A stretch of DNA of 64,000 nt from Neiella holothuriorum (GTDB taxonomy: Bacteria > Pseudomonadota > Gammaproteobacteria > Enterobacterales > Neiellaceae), in the NCBI RefSeq assembly GCF_019457915.1, contig NZ_JAHZSS010000003.1, positions 248,001 through 312,000 on the forward strand, read 5' to 3'. Below the pieces are notes generated by a model that was not told the origin of the DNA, ran no database searches, and saw only the letters and a list, made by a program, of their open reading frames with translations. Both the position numbers and the translations under genes were made by a program. This document shows, in pieces, positions 46,101 to 56,351 of this stretch (position 1 is its first letter; each line of letters starts with the position of its first letter).

Positions 46101-46663
46101 ACTGGCGCATCCATACCCATTGGAAACAAATCCAACAAACTCCCGCGGGCAGCAAATTCGCCATGCTCCAACACTTGTTGGACCGGGTTGTACCCCGATT
46201 TTTCCAATCGCTGCCGTAATTCGTGCATGTCGAGCTTGTCGCCAGCGTTGAGGATCATTGCCGATTGGTCAATGTAGCTAGAAGGCGCGATTCGGAGCAT
46301 CAAGGTATTAATTGGAACGATGATAATGCCCTGAGTCATTTGCCGCATTTGGTACAAGGTGGCGATACGCTGGCTGACAATATCCTGATGTGGTGAGAAC
46401 TGATCGTATGGCAGCGTTTCCCAATCGGGGAACACTTGCACATCAACGTCGAGCTGCTTGGCAAAATAGCTCAGTTCAGTTTCCAAGCGCAGCGCGGTGC
46501 TGGTATCCGGTGCAACTAAAACGACCGGTGCGCTGGCATGAGCAGCTGTTTCGGCAAGCGCTAGCGAAAGCGCGCTACCTTGGTAACTATGCCAGAAACG
46601 TTGGTTCTGCGGGGCATCAGGTAAGTCGTGTACTACATGGTTAAATAAACTAGGCAATGTCAT
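43196..46663 (-). CDS. mfd: Transcription-repair coupling factor Mfd
   Basis: The 1,155-residue protein releases RNA polymerase stalled at lesions and recruits UvrA. It has an N-terminal UvrB-like region, the RNA-polymerase-interaction domain near 480-550 (VVHLDHGVGRYTGL), a RecG-like SF2 motor with Walker A GDVGFGKTEVAMRAA near 640, DEEH box near 740, TATPIPRTL, and motif VI QLRGRVGRS near 920, and the C-terminal TRCF domain. Length and order match the family. It is transcribed leftward with csiV; the PilZ gene lies 124 bases upstream on the same strand. Confidence 0.96.
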   Translation of the reverse strand: MTLPSLFNHVVHDLPDAPQNQRFWHSYQGSALSLALAETAAHASAPVVLVAPDTSTALRLETELSYFAKQLDVDVQVFPDWETLPYDQFSPHQDIVSQRIATLYQMRQMTQGIIIVPINTLMLRIAPSSYIDQSAMILNAGDKLDMHELRQRLEKSGYNPVQQVLEHGEFAARGSLLDLFPMGMDAPVRIDFFDDEVDSLRLFDPETQRSSDKLDGLNLLPAHEFPLDEQGIERFRRQFRERFTISNDKDSLYQQVSRGIAAAGIEYYLPLFFEQCGSLFDYLPSNSIFALWEGIEQAAEQFVDDVTKRYEDRRHDVTRPILPPQDVFLSVIELMTVLKGQHRIQLCDKPTRRAGNIKLDTKAIPELRVDGQSAEPLAALQQCVARSKHRLLFSVESEGRREALLELLKPLKLTIKAFDNLYQFIDSSERFGLIVSPAEHSFHYPLADLLVVTESELLGKRVMQKRRRDKQKNLSTEGVIRNLAELQLGQPVVHLDHGVGRYTGLQTLDAGGMTNEFVTLEYAGGDKLYVPVSSLHLIARYTGGDADSAPLNKLGTEHWEKAKRKAAEKVHDVAAELLDIYAQRAAKSGYGFNIEQSAYQQFCAGFPFEETFDQQNAIQQVLLDMSKPSAMDRLVCGDVGFGKTEVAMRAAFVAVNDGKQVALLVPTTLLAQQHYENLRDRFANWPIRVEVLSRFNSTKQTTAILSDLQAGKVDIVVGTHKLLSPDVKFSDLGLLVVDEEHRFGVRQKDKIKALRADVDILTLTATPIPRTLNMAMSGMRDLSIIATPPAKRLAVKTFVREFDDTQVREAIVREVLRGGQVYYLHNEVETIDHIADKLAELVPEARVAIAHGQMRERELEEVMSDFYHQRFNVLVCTTIIETGIDVPSANTIIINRADKYGLAQLHQLRGRVGRSHHQAYAYLFTPHQKALSKDAQKRLEAIEQLEDLGAGFALATHDLEIRGAGELLGDDQSGQIESIGFGLYMEMLEQAVEALKHGKQPSLDSLLGEQTEIELRLPALLPDDYIHDVNQRLSLYKRIASAETADALNELQVELIDRFGLLPDASKNLFHIAELKLLAAKLGISKVELGHQSGQLVFKQDTKVSPAQIIGLIQSQPAYYRMEGPNKLRLMAGEPESAKRLQIIQDLLKTLASAA

Positions 46664-46787
46664 TGAGCTTTTTTGTTGAATCCTGTTACTCGTGCTGCGG
46701 CATGTTTGTTAATCCATTCATGCGGCTGCACCCTTGGTGGCGTTGAGCCTAGCTTATTTAAGCGAGGCTGCCGATATTTGGTGATCG

Positions 46788-47345
46788 TTATTGGTTTTGC
46801 CGACGTTGCTGCAATTGTTTGGTTTGAATGTGCAATGTTGCTCTGATCAAATGCTCCTGGTCGTCATCCCTGAGCTTGCAGTATTCAAGTGTCACCAAAC
46901 GACGATCGTCAGCAGTTTCGATCTTCACAACTTTGGCGTAGGCATAAATGGCCACAGCTTGTTCGGGCAGGAATACTTTTACGCGGGCTACTTGCTCAAG
47001 CTCAATTGCATCATCGGTCATAAAGGTTAAACCGCCTGCGCTAATACTTTCACTCAGGTGACGTTCGTCAGGATTATCCTGTAATTGCAGGACGTAACTT
47101 AAAATAACGTCGATTTTTCGCGATTGGTTCGCTAGGTAATCGGCTAATTCGTCGCTGGCGTCAGCAATCTTTCTCAAGCTACGTAGCGAGGCCGAATCAA
47201 TGTGGCTTACCTCTGCGCTAATCAAAAAGGGCTGTGGGATCTCGTGCTGAAACTCAATGTCGTCCGGCGCTGCTTGGCCGATGGGTAATAACTTGACGTT
47301 GATACTTGCTTGATAATTAACGCTGAAATAATCAGTGTGATCCAT
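46788..47345 (-). CDS. PilZ domain protein
   Basis: The 185-residue protein has a C-terminal PilZ-like barrel with SESISAGGLTF in place of the usual D-x-S-x-x-G motif, and no RxxxR ahead of it, so c-di-GMP binding is doubtful. The N-terminal half is helical (SASLRSLRKIADASDELADYL). PilZ genes of this type sit before lolCDE in Shewanella and relatives. It is divergent from lolC across 102 bases. Confidence 0.75.
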   Translation of the reverse strand: MDHTDYFSVNYQASINVKLLPIGQAAPDDIEFQHEIPQPFLISAEVSHIDSASLRSLRKIADASDELADYLANQSRKIDVILSYVLQLQDNPDERHLSESISAGGLTFMTDDAIELEQVARVKVFLPEQAVAIYAYAKVVKIETADDRRLVTLEYCKLRDDDQEHLIRATLHIQTKQLQQRRQNQ

Positions 47346-47447
47346 GAATTAGGAGCCTTTTCGTTGTGCTTCTGTTTGTTTTCGGCGTTATTATCCAGTA
47401 ACTTGCTGTCTCGGTAAAATTTTTACGACAAGACTGATAAAGTTTTT

Positions 47448-48692
47448 ATGTTTCGACCTGCTGCCGTATTCATCGGACTCCGCTATGCACGCGCACAAAA
47501 AGGCAGCGGATTCGTTTCTTTCATCAACTTTTTCTCCACGGCAGGTATTCTTCTAGGCGTTATGGCGCTGGTTGTCGTGGTGTCCGTCATGAATGGCTTT
47601 GAGCGTGAACTCAAACAACGGATTTTGGGGTTGGTGCCGCAAGTTGTTCTAACCCAAGATCGTTTTGTAGCCCCAGATGACCAACCTAAATTAATCGAAT
47701 CGCTTGCTGCTCAAGCACATATTAAAGGCGCAGTGCCTTATGTGCAGTCGCAAGCCATTATTCAATCGCGCCAACAAATGACCGGTGTCCAATTACTCGG
47801 TATTTCGCCTGCGTTTGAACAAAATCTAACGCCGTTGGCTTCCGCCATGATTCAAGGCAATCTTAATGCGCTAACCAGCCATAAATATGGTGTGGTGATC
47901 AGCCGGGCGATGGCTCGAAAATTAGGTGTTGGCGTTGGTGCGTCGGTACGTTTATCGGTTATGGAAGGGGCACGTCATACGCCGTTTGGCCAGCTTCCGA
48001 ACCAGCGGAAATTTGAAGTTGTTGGTTTATATCAACTCGGCTCAGAAGCTGATTTGCAATTTATCTACACCAGCCTTGATGATGCCGCGCGCATGGTAAG
48101 ACAACCACGCGGCTCAGCCGAGGGGATTCGGCTTTATTTAGATGATGCGTTTAATGCGCCTGCGGTGGTCGAATCGTTGTCACAACAGTCAGCTTGGCAA
48201 GGTTGGCAATTCGATAGTTGGCGCCGTAGTCACGGCGATTTGTTTGCTGCTGTGACCATGGAAAAGAACATGATGTGGTTTATGTTGCTGCTAATTATTG
48301 GTGTTGCGGCATTTAATATCATTTCTGCGCTGTTTTTAATTGTTGCTAACAAGCAAGGTGAAGTTGCGATTTTGCAAACTTTAGGCTTAAGCCCAAATCA
48401 AATCACTCAGGTCTTTATGATTCAAGGCTGTGCGCAGGGTGTTATTGGCGCACTACTGGGGACGGTGTTAGGCGTGTTATTGGTTAATCATTTGGATACG
48501 GTTATGGCCTTCACTGGCATTCAAGTTGTGGCCACCCCCGGCTACGATGCTTTCAGCCTACCGGTTGATCTTCGCTACCCTCAAATTATTGTCATTGCGT
48601 TGTTAGCGGTTGTGTTGAGCTTTATGGCGACGCTTTATCCAGCTCGGCAAGCCGCTGCTGTTAAGCCTGCGGAGGCATTACGTTATGACTGA
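47448..48692 (+). CDS. lolC: Lipoprotein-releasing ABC transporter permease LolC
   Basis: The 414-residue inner-membrane protein has four spans (one near 25-50, three in the C-terminal 150 residues) around a large periplasmic domain. The start [15 protein letters not shown] and [16 protein letters not shown] after the second span are LolC/E hallmarks. LolCDE extracts mature lipoproteins from the inner membrane and passes them to LolA. It overlaps lolD by 8 bases, so the three genes form one operon. Confidence 0.93.
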   Translation: MFRPAAVFIGLRYARAQKGSGFVSFINFFSTAGILLGVMALVVVVSVMNGFERELKQRILGLVPQVVLTQDRFVAPDDQPKLIESLAAQAHIKGAVPYVQSQAIIQSRQQMTGVQLLGISPAFEQNLTPLASAMIQGNLNALTSHKYGVVISRAMARKLGVGVGASVRLSVMEGARHTPFGQLPNQRKFEVVGLYQLGSEADLQFIYTSLDDAARMVRQPRGSAEGIRLYLDDAFNAPAVVESLSQQSAWQGWQFDSWRRSHGDLFAAVTMEKNMMWFMLLLIIGVAAFNIISALFLIVANKQGEVAILQTLGLSPNQITQVFMIQGCAQGVIGALLGTVLGVLLVNHLDTVMAFTGIQVVATPGYDAFSLPVDLRYPQIIVIALLAVVLSFMATLYPARQAAAVKPAEALRYD

Positions 48693-49380
48693 AGTTTTGA
48701 TGCAAGGGCGTCAGATTAGCAAAAGCTATCAGGATGGTAAAAACACCACTCAGGTGTTGCAGGATATTAGCTTCGATCTTCACATCGGTGAAATGTTAGC
48801 CATTGTCGGAAGCTCTGGCTCGGGCAAAAGTACCTTAATGCATATTCTTGGGTTACTTGATTCGCCCGATTGCGGAGAGCTCCATTGTCGCGGTGACAAT
48901 TTGTTGCAGCTGAGCCAAGCAAAAGCTGCAGCCTTTAGAAATGAACACCTTGGTTTTGTTTATCAATTTCATCATTTGCTTAATGAATTTAGCGCGACTG
49001 AAAATGTAGCAATGCCGCTATTGATTGGTGGGTGCCAACCGCAACGAGCCAAACAAAAAGCTAATGAGATGTTAGAGCGCGTTGGGCTTGGCCATCGTTT
49101 AAAGCATCGGCCCGCTGAGCTCTCGGGCGGTGAACGGCAACGTGTTGCTATAGCCCGCGCGGTCGTTAATGAGCCAGCATTAGTGCTGGCTGATGAACCA
49201 ACCGGAAACCTTGATCAGACCACTGGCGATAGTGTGTTCGGCTTGTTAAAAGAACTCAATCAGAGCTTGCAAACGAGCTTTGTGATTGTCACCCATGATC
49301 TCCAATTAGCGAGCCAACTCGATCGAACCGTGACGTTGAACAATGGCTTGCTCGTTGCTAACGAGTCGATGACACCATGA
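48685..49380 (+). CDS. lolD: Lipoprotein-releasing ABC ATPase LolD
   Basis: The 231-residue ABC ATPase has Walker [10 protein letters not shown] near 42, signature [14 protein letters not shown] near 145, and Walker [13 protein letters not shown]. The [22 protein letters not shown] stretch after the Q-loop is typical of LolD (the Q-loop glutamine and the FSA motif contact LolC/E). It overlaps lolC and lolE (ATGA at 49377). Confidence 0.95.
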   Translation: MTEVLMQGRQISKSYQDGKNTTQVLQDISFDLHIGEMLAIVGSSGSGKSTLMHILGLLDSPDCGELHCRGDNLLQLSQAKAAAFRNEHLGFVYQFHHLLNEFSATENVAMPLLIGGCQPQRAKQKANEMLERVGLGHRLKHRPAELSGGERQRVAIARAVVNEPALVLADEPTGNLDQTTGDSVFGLLKELNQSLQTSFVIVTHDLQLASQLDRTVTLNNGLLVANESMTP

Positions 49381-50609
49381 TCAAGCCGTTGTCGCTACAA
49401 CTTGCTGTGCGTTTTATGGCGGCACGCCAGCGCAGTAAAATGGTTTCGTTCATTAGTGCATCAAGCACTCTTGGCATTGCCGTTGGCATTATTGCCATTT
49501 TACTTGTTTTAAGTGCAATGAACGGATTTGAGCGAGCCTTGCAAGAAAAATTGCTTGGCGTGATCCCCGATGCTGAAATCGTCTCGTTAGAGCGGCCCAT
49601 GAGCAATTGGCAGGGTTTTCAGCAACAGCTGGTCGCATTACCTGAAGTGGAAGCGGCTGCGCCTTTCATTCAACTCAGTGCGATGGTTGTTCGCGGTGCT
49701 GAGCTTCGCGCGGTTCAACTGCGCGGCATAGACGAACAACTTCAGCCAACAGTTTCGGATTATCAGCAATACCTCGAGCCAAGTTTAAAGGAACCATTAG
49801 GGCTAGGGCAGATGGTGCTGGGCGCAGGATTAGCCGATGAACTAGGCGTTGAAGTTGGCGATACCGTACGGTTAATGATTGCCCCTGAAAATGGCGATTT
49901 CAAAACCCCAAAAACATATTCTTTTGAAGTCGTCTCGCTATTTCGGTTCGGCGGCCAAATCGACAGCATCAGCGGCTTTGTGAGCTTGCAACAGGGGCAA
50001 TTACTGGCCAAGCAAACCGATACCGTTGATGGCTTGGAATTGAAAGTTAATGATATTTTTGCGGCCAGCCGAATTGCCTACACGGCTGCCGCGAAATTAC
50101 CAATTTATGTGTATGTAACTGATTGGACAAGGGTTCATGGCCATGTCTATAAAGATATTCAAATGGTGCGCGGCGTTGTTTATATGGTGATGGCATTAAT
50201 CATTGCGGTTGCCTGTTTCAACATCGTGTCCACCTTAGTGATGACGGTGCAAGACAAGCGGGGCGAAATTGCGATTTTGCTGACCATGGGAACCAAGTCA
50301 TCAACAATTATTCGCACCTTTATTTGGCAAGGTGCGCTATCTGGCTTCATTGGTGTTGCTAGTGGTGTGGCACTCGGCTGTTTAGCGGTGATTTATTTAA
50401 ACCCGATCATCGGATTGATTGAACAGTTGTTGGGTACCAGTCTCTTGTCTGCAGATGTGTATTTTATTGACCACATTCCAACGGTGCTACAACGCCAAGA
50501 CGTGCTGCTTGTTGCAACTATCGCTTGGGGCATGGCCATCGTCAGCACGATTTATCCCGCATGGCGAGCCAGTAAGATTAAGCCAGCCCGCGAACTAGGC
50601 GGACATTAG
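49377..50609 (+). CDS. lolE: Lipoprotein-releasing ABC transporter permease LolE
   Basis: The 410-residue paralogue of LolC has the same four-span layout (near 25-50 and three spans from 265 on). [20 protein letters not shown] at the start and [15 protein letters not shown] match LolE. As third operon gene it completes the heterodimer with LolC. Its last 4 bases overlap the 3' end of the convergent DUF2062 gene. Confidence 0.93.
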   Translation: MIKPLSLQLAVRFMAARQRSKMVSFISASSTLGIAVGIIAILLVLSAMNGFERALQEKLLGVIPDAEIVSLERPMSNWQGFQQQLVALPEVEAAAPFIQLSAMVVRGAELRAVQLRGIDEQLQPTVSDYQQYLEPSLKEPLGLGQMVLGAGLADELGVEVGDTVRLMIAPENGDFKTPKTYSFEVVSLFRFGGQIDSISGFVSLQQGQLLAKQTDTVDGLELKVNDIFAASRIAYTAAAKLPIYVYVTDWTRVHGHVYKDIQMVRGVVYMVMALIIAVACFNIVSTLVMTVQDKRGEIAILLTMGTKSSTIIRTFIWQGALSGFIGVASGVALGCLAVIYLNPIIGLIEQLLGTSLLSADVYFIDHIPTVLQRQDVLLVATIAWGMAIVSTIYPAWRASKIKPARELGGH

Positions 50610-51142
50610 TCATTTGCAGCGGGGGTGTTAAGCTCCCGCTTTTGCCGTTTTTGCCATTCTTTGACCACACTCCAGCGCCACAGCAGGCGGATCCCACAAT
50701 ATCCCAATGCGCCAAACACGACCCCACAAATCACACAGCCTGCTAAAAATGCCGGGCCGAGGTGAACCGCACTTGATTTTAGCCACTCCCAACTGAGTTC
50801 AAACGCAAAGGCATATTCGGTAGCGCCAGTGGTCCACACGCCGACTTTATACGCAAAGTAGAACATTGGCGCCATGGTAATCGGGTTGCTGACCCATACG
50901 AGCGCGACAGACAAGGGTAAATTAACGCGAACGACGCCTGCGATAATTGCCGCTACAATCATTTGAGAGGGAATTGGCAAAAAAGCAGTAAAAAGGCCAA
51001 CAGCGAAGGCGCCAGCAGCACTGCGCCGGTTGATGTGGAATAAGTTTGGGTCATGTAGGAGGCTACCCAAAATTCCTAATTTTTTGTTTGCTCGCAATGC
51101 CTCTGGTGCGGGCATGATGCGCTTAATCGTCTTTCTAGGCAT
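50606..51142 (-). CDS. DUF2062 membrane protein
   Basis: A 178-residue protein from ATG 51142 (MPRKTIKRIMP); an alternative TTG at 51151 adds three residues. HDPNLFHINRRSAAGAFAVGLFTAFLPIPSQM and the following VSNPITMAPMFYFAYKVG are the DUF2062 blocks, with three membrane segments. Its role is unknown; the gene is usually found between lolE and comEC in related genomes. It converges on lolE with a 4-base overlap. Confidence 0.85.
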   Translation of the reverse strand: MPRKTIKRIMPAPEALRANKKLGILGSLLHDPNLFHINRRSAAGAFAVGLFTAFLPIPSQMIVAAIIAGVVRVNLPLSVALVWVSNPITMAPMFYFAYKVGVWTTGATEYAFAFELSWEWLKSSAVHLGPAFLAGCVICGVVFGALGYCGIRLLWRWSVVKEWQKRQKRELNTPAAND

Positions 51143-51176
51143 AGCGTACAACTAACTCACTGAATAAACGTCACGG

Positions 51177-53537
51177 ATGATGTTAATAACCTACGTTTTG
51201 ACCACTTTGTCTGCGAACTGGTGGCCCGACTTGTTGCCAAGACCCGCGATAATACTCTGTGTTGTGGGATCATGCATCTGTTTGTTCACCGCCCGTCGAC
51301 TTTGGCTTGCCAGATTGCTACTCGCGGTATTTAGTGCCGTCGTGTTAATGGCGTTTCACGGCCACCAATACATCAGCAACATCGTTAAGGTAGACCAAGC
51401 CGACGAGGACCACAGCTTGACTATACAAGCTGTAAAGGAGCTGCCTTGGGGTGACGGCTTAGAGGTTGTTGCGAGTACAAACCATGCGCAAGGGAACCTA
51501 AAGCTGCGCTGGTATAAAGCGCTTATCCCTCTTAAGCCGGGCGACGTTATCGATGCTGTGATTAAAACCAAACCACCGCATGGTTTACGCAATATAGGTG
51601 GTTTTAGTTATCAGCGATATTTGTTGGCTCACAACATCGTCGCGACGGGCACGATTAAATCGGCAGCTCTCAAAAAGCATCAATCCACCTCTTGGTATTG
51701 GCCAAAATTACGCAAATCAATTCGCGATCAAGTCAAAACATTAGTTGCTGGAAATAGCCAGGCGGGCGTATTAACGGCGCTGATCCTTGGCGAACGGAAG
51801 ACGATTTCACCGACGACGCGCGACGCGTTCCAAGTAACGGGAACTGCTCATTTAATGGCGATTTCAGGTCTCCATGTCGGCATGGTGTTTTTTGCGGTAG
51901 CAACAGTAGTCAAAGCGATGTTGGTGCAACTGGTACCTATCATGACATCGGCCAAAAGATTAATGCCTAACATCTGGCTACCCTTAAAAATTACAACGCT
52001 TAAAAGGTTGCATCCCCAAACGATTGCGCATTTAGTTGGGTTTTTGGCGGCGTTTGGTTACGGCGCGCTAAGTGACTTTGCACTGCCGACCATCAGGGCT
52101 TTAATCTTTTTGGCAGGCTGGATAATCGCTGGTCAATGGCGATGGCGACTTTCTGCTTGGCGGATTTTAATGTTAGCTGCAACCTTGTTTGTAACCGTCA
52201 GCCCTAACGTGGTGTATAGCGCAAGTTTTTGGCTCAGCTTCTTTGCGGTGTTTGCAGTGCTGACGGGCGTGGCAATAAGCCGCGGCTTCGGTGTGGTTGG
52301 ATTACGGCGGTTATTAATAATTCAGCTTTGTATATTTGTCGTGATGTTACCACTGCAATCGGCGTTGTTCGGGCAGCAAAGTATGTTGGCGCCTGTGGTC
52401 AATTTAATTGCTATCCCATGGGTTGGGTTAAGCATTTTACCGGCAGCGCTGTTAGCTGTTGTTGCGTTGCCAGTTGATGAGTCACTGGCAAACGGCTTGC
52501 TATGGGTTGCCAATATTCAACTCGATTGGTTGGTTCGCTTACTACAAGAAATTAGCCGGCTAAATTGGCAGTTACTGCCCATCGACGGTTATTCGGTCGT
52601 TGTTGTTTTGATTAGTACCGCGTTGCTTTTGATATGGGTATGGATTGCCCGTTGGCTAATTCATTCGCGTACGTTAGTGGTTTACACCTATTCAGTGGCA
52701 TTGATCTCGGTGGCAGTTTGTTGGAGTGCTGTTTACTGGCGCCAATACCGGCCTGACTTCACATTGGATGTACTCGATGTTGGCCAAGGTCTGTCTGTTG
52801 TTGCGAGAAAACACACCTCAACCATGATTTACGATGTGGGTCCGGCATACCCGAGTGGCTTTAATATGGCCGATGCCGTGATCACGCCTTATTTCCGCCA
52901 GCAGGGTATACCCCATATCGAATTACTGGTGCTCAGCCACGATGACAATGACCACATAGGAAGTTCCAAGCAGCTCGCATCAGCTGTTTCGATCGGGAAC
53001 TACCTAGCACCTAAAGAAGTGATTAATAAACTTGCGGTGCCGCCCAAGCAATTACATGACTGTCACCACGGCGATGCGCCCGTTGCTAGTGGTTTAACGA
53101 TTCGCTTGTTACCAACTAAGCCTCAAGACAATGCCAACGATAACGATCGTTCGTGTGTAGTTTATGTTGCAGAAGGGCTTTCTGGCGTGTTGTTGCCCGG
53201 TGATATTAGTAAAACGGTCGAACGAGGTATTTCAACGGGCGACATCGCTGCTGATATCTTAGTTGCACCGCATCATGGTAGCGATACATCATCGTCTTCA
53301 ACCTTCATACAAGCGGTTAACCCTGACTATGTGATCTACAGTGCGGGTTATCGAAATCGCTGGCGGTTGCCCGCGAAAAAAGTACAGCAACGGTACCAAA
53401 CGGCTGGCGTTACTGAGTTGAATACGAGCACTGACGGGTTAATACGCTTCGTATTTGTCCACGATCATTGGCGGGTTCAAACTTATTGCGATTTAGTGTG
53501 GCCTGTATGGTATGAATGCGATCGAAAGGAGCTGTGA
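51177..53537 (+). CDS. comEC: DNA-uptake channel ComEC/Rec2
   Basis: The 786-residue polytopic protein takes up single-stranded DNA across the inner membrane during transformation. An N-terminal membrane pair and soluble OB-like part (1-150) are followed by the Competence domain (about 200-500; GTAHLMAISGLHVGMVF is its signature), then a C-terminal metallo-beta-lactamase domain from LDVLDVGQGLSVVAR, with zinc motif SHDDNDHIGSSK near 586 and APHHGSDTSSSS near 697. All motifs are present, so it looks functional. Two adjacent ATGs (51177, 51180) follow ACGGATG. No other competence genes are near. Confidence 0.92.
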   Translation: MMLITYVLTTLSANWWPDLLPRPAIILCVVGSCICLFTARRLWLARLLLAVFSAVVLMAFHGHQYISNIVKVDQADEDHSLTIQAVKELPWGDGLEVVASTNHAQGNLKLRWYKALIPLKPGDVIDAVIKTKPPHGLRNIGGFSYQRYLLAHNIVATGTIKSAALKKHQSTSWYWPKLRKSIRDQVKTLVAGNSQAGVLTALILGERKTISPTTRDAFQVTGTAHLMAISGLHVGMVFFAVATVVKAMLVQLVPIMTSAKRLMPNIWLPLKITTLKRLHPQTIAHLVGFLAAFGYGALSDFALPTIRALIFLAGWIIAGQWRWRLSAWRILMLAATLFVTVSPNVVYSASFWLSFFAVFAVLTGVAISRGFGVVGLRRLLIIQLCIFVVMLPLQSALFGQQSMLAPVVNLIAIPWVGLSILPAALLAVVALPVDESLANGLLWVANIQLDWLVRLLQEISRLNWQLLPIDGYSVVVVLISTALLLIWVWIARWLIHSRTLVVYTYSVALISVAVCWSAVYWRQYRPDFTLDVLDVGQGLSVVARKHTSTMIYDVGPAYPSGFNMADAVITPYFRQQGIPHIELLVLSHDDNDHIGSSKQLASAVSIGNYLAPKEVINKLAVPPKQLHDCHHGDAPVASGLTIRLLPTKPQDNANDNDRSCVVYVAEGLSGVLLPGDISKTVERGISTGDIAADILVAPHHGSDTSSSSTFIQAVNPDYVIYSAGYRNRWRLPAKKVQQRYQTAGVTELNTSTDGLIRFVFVHDHWRVQTYCDLVWPVWYECDRKEL

Positions 53538-53607
53538 ATTAGGTTTAAGTTGCGATCTGAGTCAGCAAGATTAAAATGTGCCGAATCATTCCAATGAAAG
53601 ACCTATC

Positions 53608-55353
53608 ATGGCCTCGCAAAAGCCTAGCGATTTTCAACGATTATTTGCTTATATAAAACCATTCCGAATTGGTTTTTTCATCGCCATTGTTGGCATGCTC
53701 GGCTATGCCGGAGTAGACTCCTTGTTCGTCTATTCAATCAAGCCATTGATTGATGAAGGGCTGTCTAAACCCGGCAGTGACGTGCTCAAATATGCGCCTA
53801 TTTTTGTCATCTTAGTGTTGATGGTTCGCGGGATTTGTAGCTTTATCTCAACCTATGGATTGGCTTGGGTTGGTTCCAATGTCGTGATGGTCATGCGCCA
53901 ACAGATGTTTGCGAAACTCGTTCACTTACCGGTGTCGTTTTACGATCAGAACAGTACCGGTGACCTGATCTCAAAAGTCACCTTTAATACTGAACAAGTG
54001 TCTAATGCCGTCAGCAAAGCACTGATTACATTGGTGCAAGAAGGCGCTTTTGTGGTTGGTTTACTGGCGGTCATGTTTTGGTATAGCTGGCAGTTATCGT
54101 TGATCTTTTTGGTCGTCGGGCCAATTGTCGCCATCGTTGTCCGTTTGGTGTCTAAGCGCTTTCGGAAAGTGTCCAAGCAAATTCAAAATGCCATGGGTGA
54201 TGTGACATCGGCAACAGAACAAATGCTCAATGGCCATAAAGTGATGCTGTCCTATGGTGGCCAAGATATTGAAAAGAAGCGTTTCAAAAAGGTAAGTAAC
54301 CGAACACGCCAGCAATTGATGAAACTTCGTACCACAGAAGCGATGTCATCACCTATCGTCCAGTTTGTTGCGTCCTTTGCATTGGCCGGGGTGCTTTACG
54401 TTGCTGCCATGCCGGGTATGGTTGAAACCATGACGCCGGGTACGTTTACGTCAATGGTTTCGGCCATGCTGTTCTTATTGCGCCCATTGAAAAAGCTAAC
54501 CAATGTTCAGTCTGATTTTCAACGCGGGTTGACTGCTGCTCGTTCAATTTTTGAAATTATCGATCAACTTGAAGAAGACGACCGTGGTAGCAAAACACCA
54601 GCGCGGGTGAATGGTGAAATTAGTTTCACTGATATTACGTTTACCTACCCAAGCAAAGAAACGCCGGCGCTTAAAGATGTATCGTTGGACGTTAAAGCCG
54701 GTCAGTCGTTGGCATTGGTTGGACGCTCAGGCAGTGGTAAGTCAACCATTACGCAATTGCTAACGCGCTTTTACGAGGCGCAGCAAGGCAGCATTAAAAT
54801 AGATGGTGTTTCGATTGATGAACTGACGTTGAAATCGCTACGCCGGCAGATTGCCGTGGTATCGCAACACGTCATTCTATTCGATGACACTGTGGCGAAT
54901 AACATTGCTTATGGTCTTGATGGCGACATCGATCGCCAACGCATTATTGATGCAGCAAAAAGTGCCCATGCAATGGAGTTTATCGACCGTTTACCAAATG
55001 GTCTTGATACCGAGATTGGGCAGAACGGCGTGACCTTATCTGGCGGTCAGCGTCAGCGCTTAGCGATTGCCAGAGCAATTTTGCGAGATGCGCCAATTTT
55101 GATTTTGGATGAAGCAACGTCAGCATTAGATACTGAATCTGAGCGTTACATCCAGCAAGCCATTGAATCGCTGCAGGCCAATAGGACGTCCATCGTCGTG
55201 GCGCATCGTTTATCAACCATTGAGAAGTCTGATCAAATCGCAGTGATTGATGAGGGCAGGGTTGTTGAGCTTGGTAGTCATCAGGATTTGCTGTCCCAAA
55301 ATGGCCCGTATGCGCAATTGCATCAATTACAATTTGATTCGCCAAGCCAATGA
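53608..55353 (+). CDS. msbA: Lipid A export ABC transporter MsbA
   Basis: MsbA flips core-lipid A across the inner membrane. From ATG 53608 (MASQKPSDFQRLF) it has 581 residues, matching the usual 582; a GTG at 53578 would add ten. Six membrane spans (about 20-310) precede the ABC domain with Walker A GRSGSGKST near 383, LSGGQRQRLAIARA near 482 and LILDEATSALD. It is followed by lpxK with a 4-base overlap, the conserved msbA-lpxK pairing. Confidence 0.95.
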   Translation: MASQKPSDFQRLFAYIKPFRIGFFIAIVGMLGYAGVDSLFVYSIKPLIDEGLSKPGSDVLKYAPIFVILVLMVRGICSFISTYGLAWVGSNVVMVMRQQMFAKLVHLPVSFYDQNSTGDLISKVTFNTEQVSNAVSKALITLVQEGAFVVGLLAVMFWYSWQLSLIFLVVGPIVAIVVRLVSKRFRKVSKQIQNAMGDVTSATEQMLNGHKVMLSYGGQDIEKKRFKKVSNRTRQQLMKLRTTEAMSSPIVQFVASFALAGVLYVAAMPGMVETMTPGTFTSMVSAMLFLLRPLKKLTNVQSDFQRGLTAARSIFEIIDQLEEDDRGSKTPARVNGEISFTDITFTYPSKETPALKDVSLDVKAGQSLALVGRSGSGKSTITQLLTRFYEAQQGSIKIDGVSIDELTLKSLRRQIAVVSQHVILFDDTVANNIAYGLDGDIDRQRIIDAAKSAHAMEFIDRLPNGLDTEIGQNGVTLSGGQRQRLAIARAILRDAPILILDEATSALDTESERYIQQAIESLQANRTSIVVAHRLSTIEKSDQIAVIDEGRVVELGSHQDLLSQNGPYAQLHQLQFDSPSQ

Positions 55354-56351
55354 AAATAGAGCAAGCCTGGCAATCGAACTGGTCATGGACGGTGCTGCTG
55401 TTACCGTTTAGCTTGCTGTATTACCTGATTGTTCAGTTACGACGTCTGTGCTTTAAAAATGGCTTACTTAAAATTGTCGACTCGGCCGTGCCGGTTGTGG
55501 TGGTCGGCAACATCAGCGCTGGGGGTAACGGCAAAACGCCTGTCGTTCTCTGGCTTGCTCAATTGTTGCTCGACAACGGTTATAAGCCTGCCGTGGTATC
55601 ACGCGGTTATGGTGGCCAAGGCGCCAAATATCCATTAGTCGTGTCCGACAGCGTTTCCGCAACACACTGTGGTGATGAACCAAAATTGATTGCACGGCGT
55701 CTCGCAATTCCAGTCGTCGTAGATCCAAACCGTGCCAATGCGGTTGCCCATGCGGTGTCATTAGGTGCCGATGTGGTCATTAGTGATGACGGTATGCAAC
55801 ATTACCGAATGGCACGCGCGATTGAGCTTGCAGTTGTTGACGGGCAACGTCGTCACGGCAATGGTTGGCTGTTACCAAGCGGTCCGTTGCGAGAGCCACA
55901 ATCAAGGCTCGATTCTGTATTTGCTGTGATTTGTAATGGCAGCGGGCCACGTCACGATGAATTCTCAATGAGGTTAGAGCCGCATCAGCATTGGTGCCCT
56001 GTAGCACCGTCAAAGCAGCCGCTATGTTCAGCTGATCTTGCCAATAAAAAATTATTAGCGGTGGCTGGTATTGGCAATCCACAGCGGTTTTTCGATACTG
56101 TTGCTGGGCTTGATATACAGGCCGACACACTCCCGCTTAACGATCACGCGGCGATCACGCAAACCATGATCGATCAATGGCAGTCTCATTACGACTTGGT
56201 TTTAATGACTGAAAAAGACGTTGTTAAATGCAGTGAATTAAATGCCGACAAGTGCTATTACTTGCCGGTTGATGCGCGCATTGATAGCAGGTTAGCGCAA
56301 CAAATTTTGACAAAACTGAACACTTTGAATGGAGTAGATGATGGCGTTTGA
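55350..56351 (+). CDS. lpxK: Tetraacyldisaccharide 4'-kinase LpxK
   Basis: The 333-residue kinase phosphorylates the 4' position of the lipid A precursor. One N-terminal membrane-binding helix (about 12-32), then the P-loop GNISAGGNGKTPVVLWL near 51-67 and DDGMQHYRM near 146, are family hallmarks. It overlaps msbA by 4 bases and runs 11 bases into ycaR. Confidence 0.94.
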   Translation: MKIEQAWQSNWSWTVLLLPFSLLYYLIVQLRRLCFKNGLLKIVDSAVPVVVVGNISAGGNGKTPVVLWLAQLLLDNGYKPAVVSRGYGGQGAKYPLVVSDSVSATHCGDEPKLIARRLAIPVVVDPNRANAVAHAVSLGADVVISDDGMQHYRMARAIELAVVDGQRRHGNGWLLPSGPLREPQSRLDSVFAVICNGSGPRHDEFSMRLEPHQHWCPVAPSKQPLCSADLANKKLLAVAGIGNPQRFFDTVAGLDIQADTLPLNDHAAITQTMIDQWQSHYDLVLMTEKDVVKCSELNADKCYYLPVDARIDSRLAQQILTKLNTLNGVDDGV

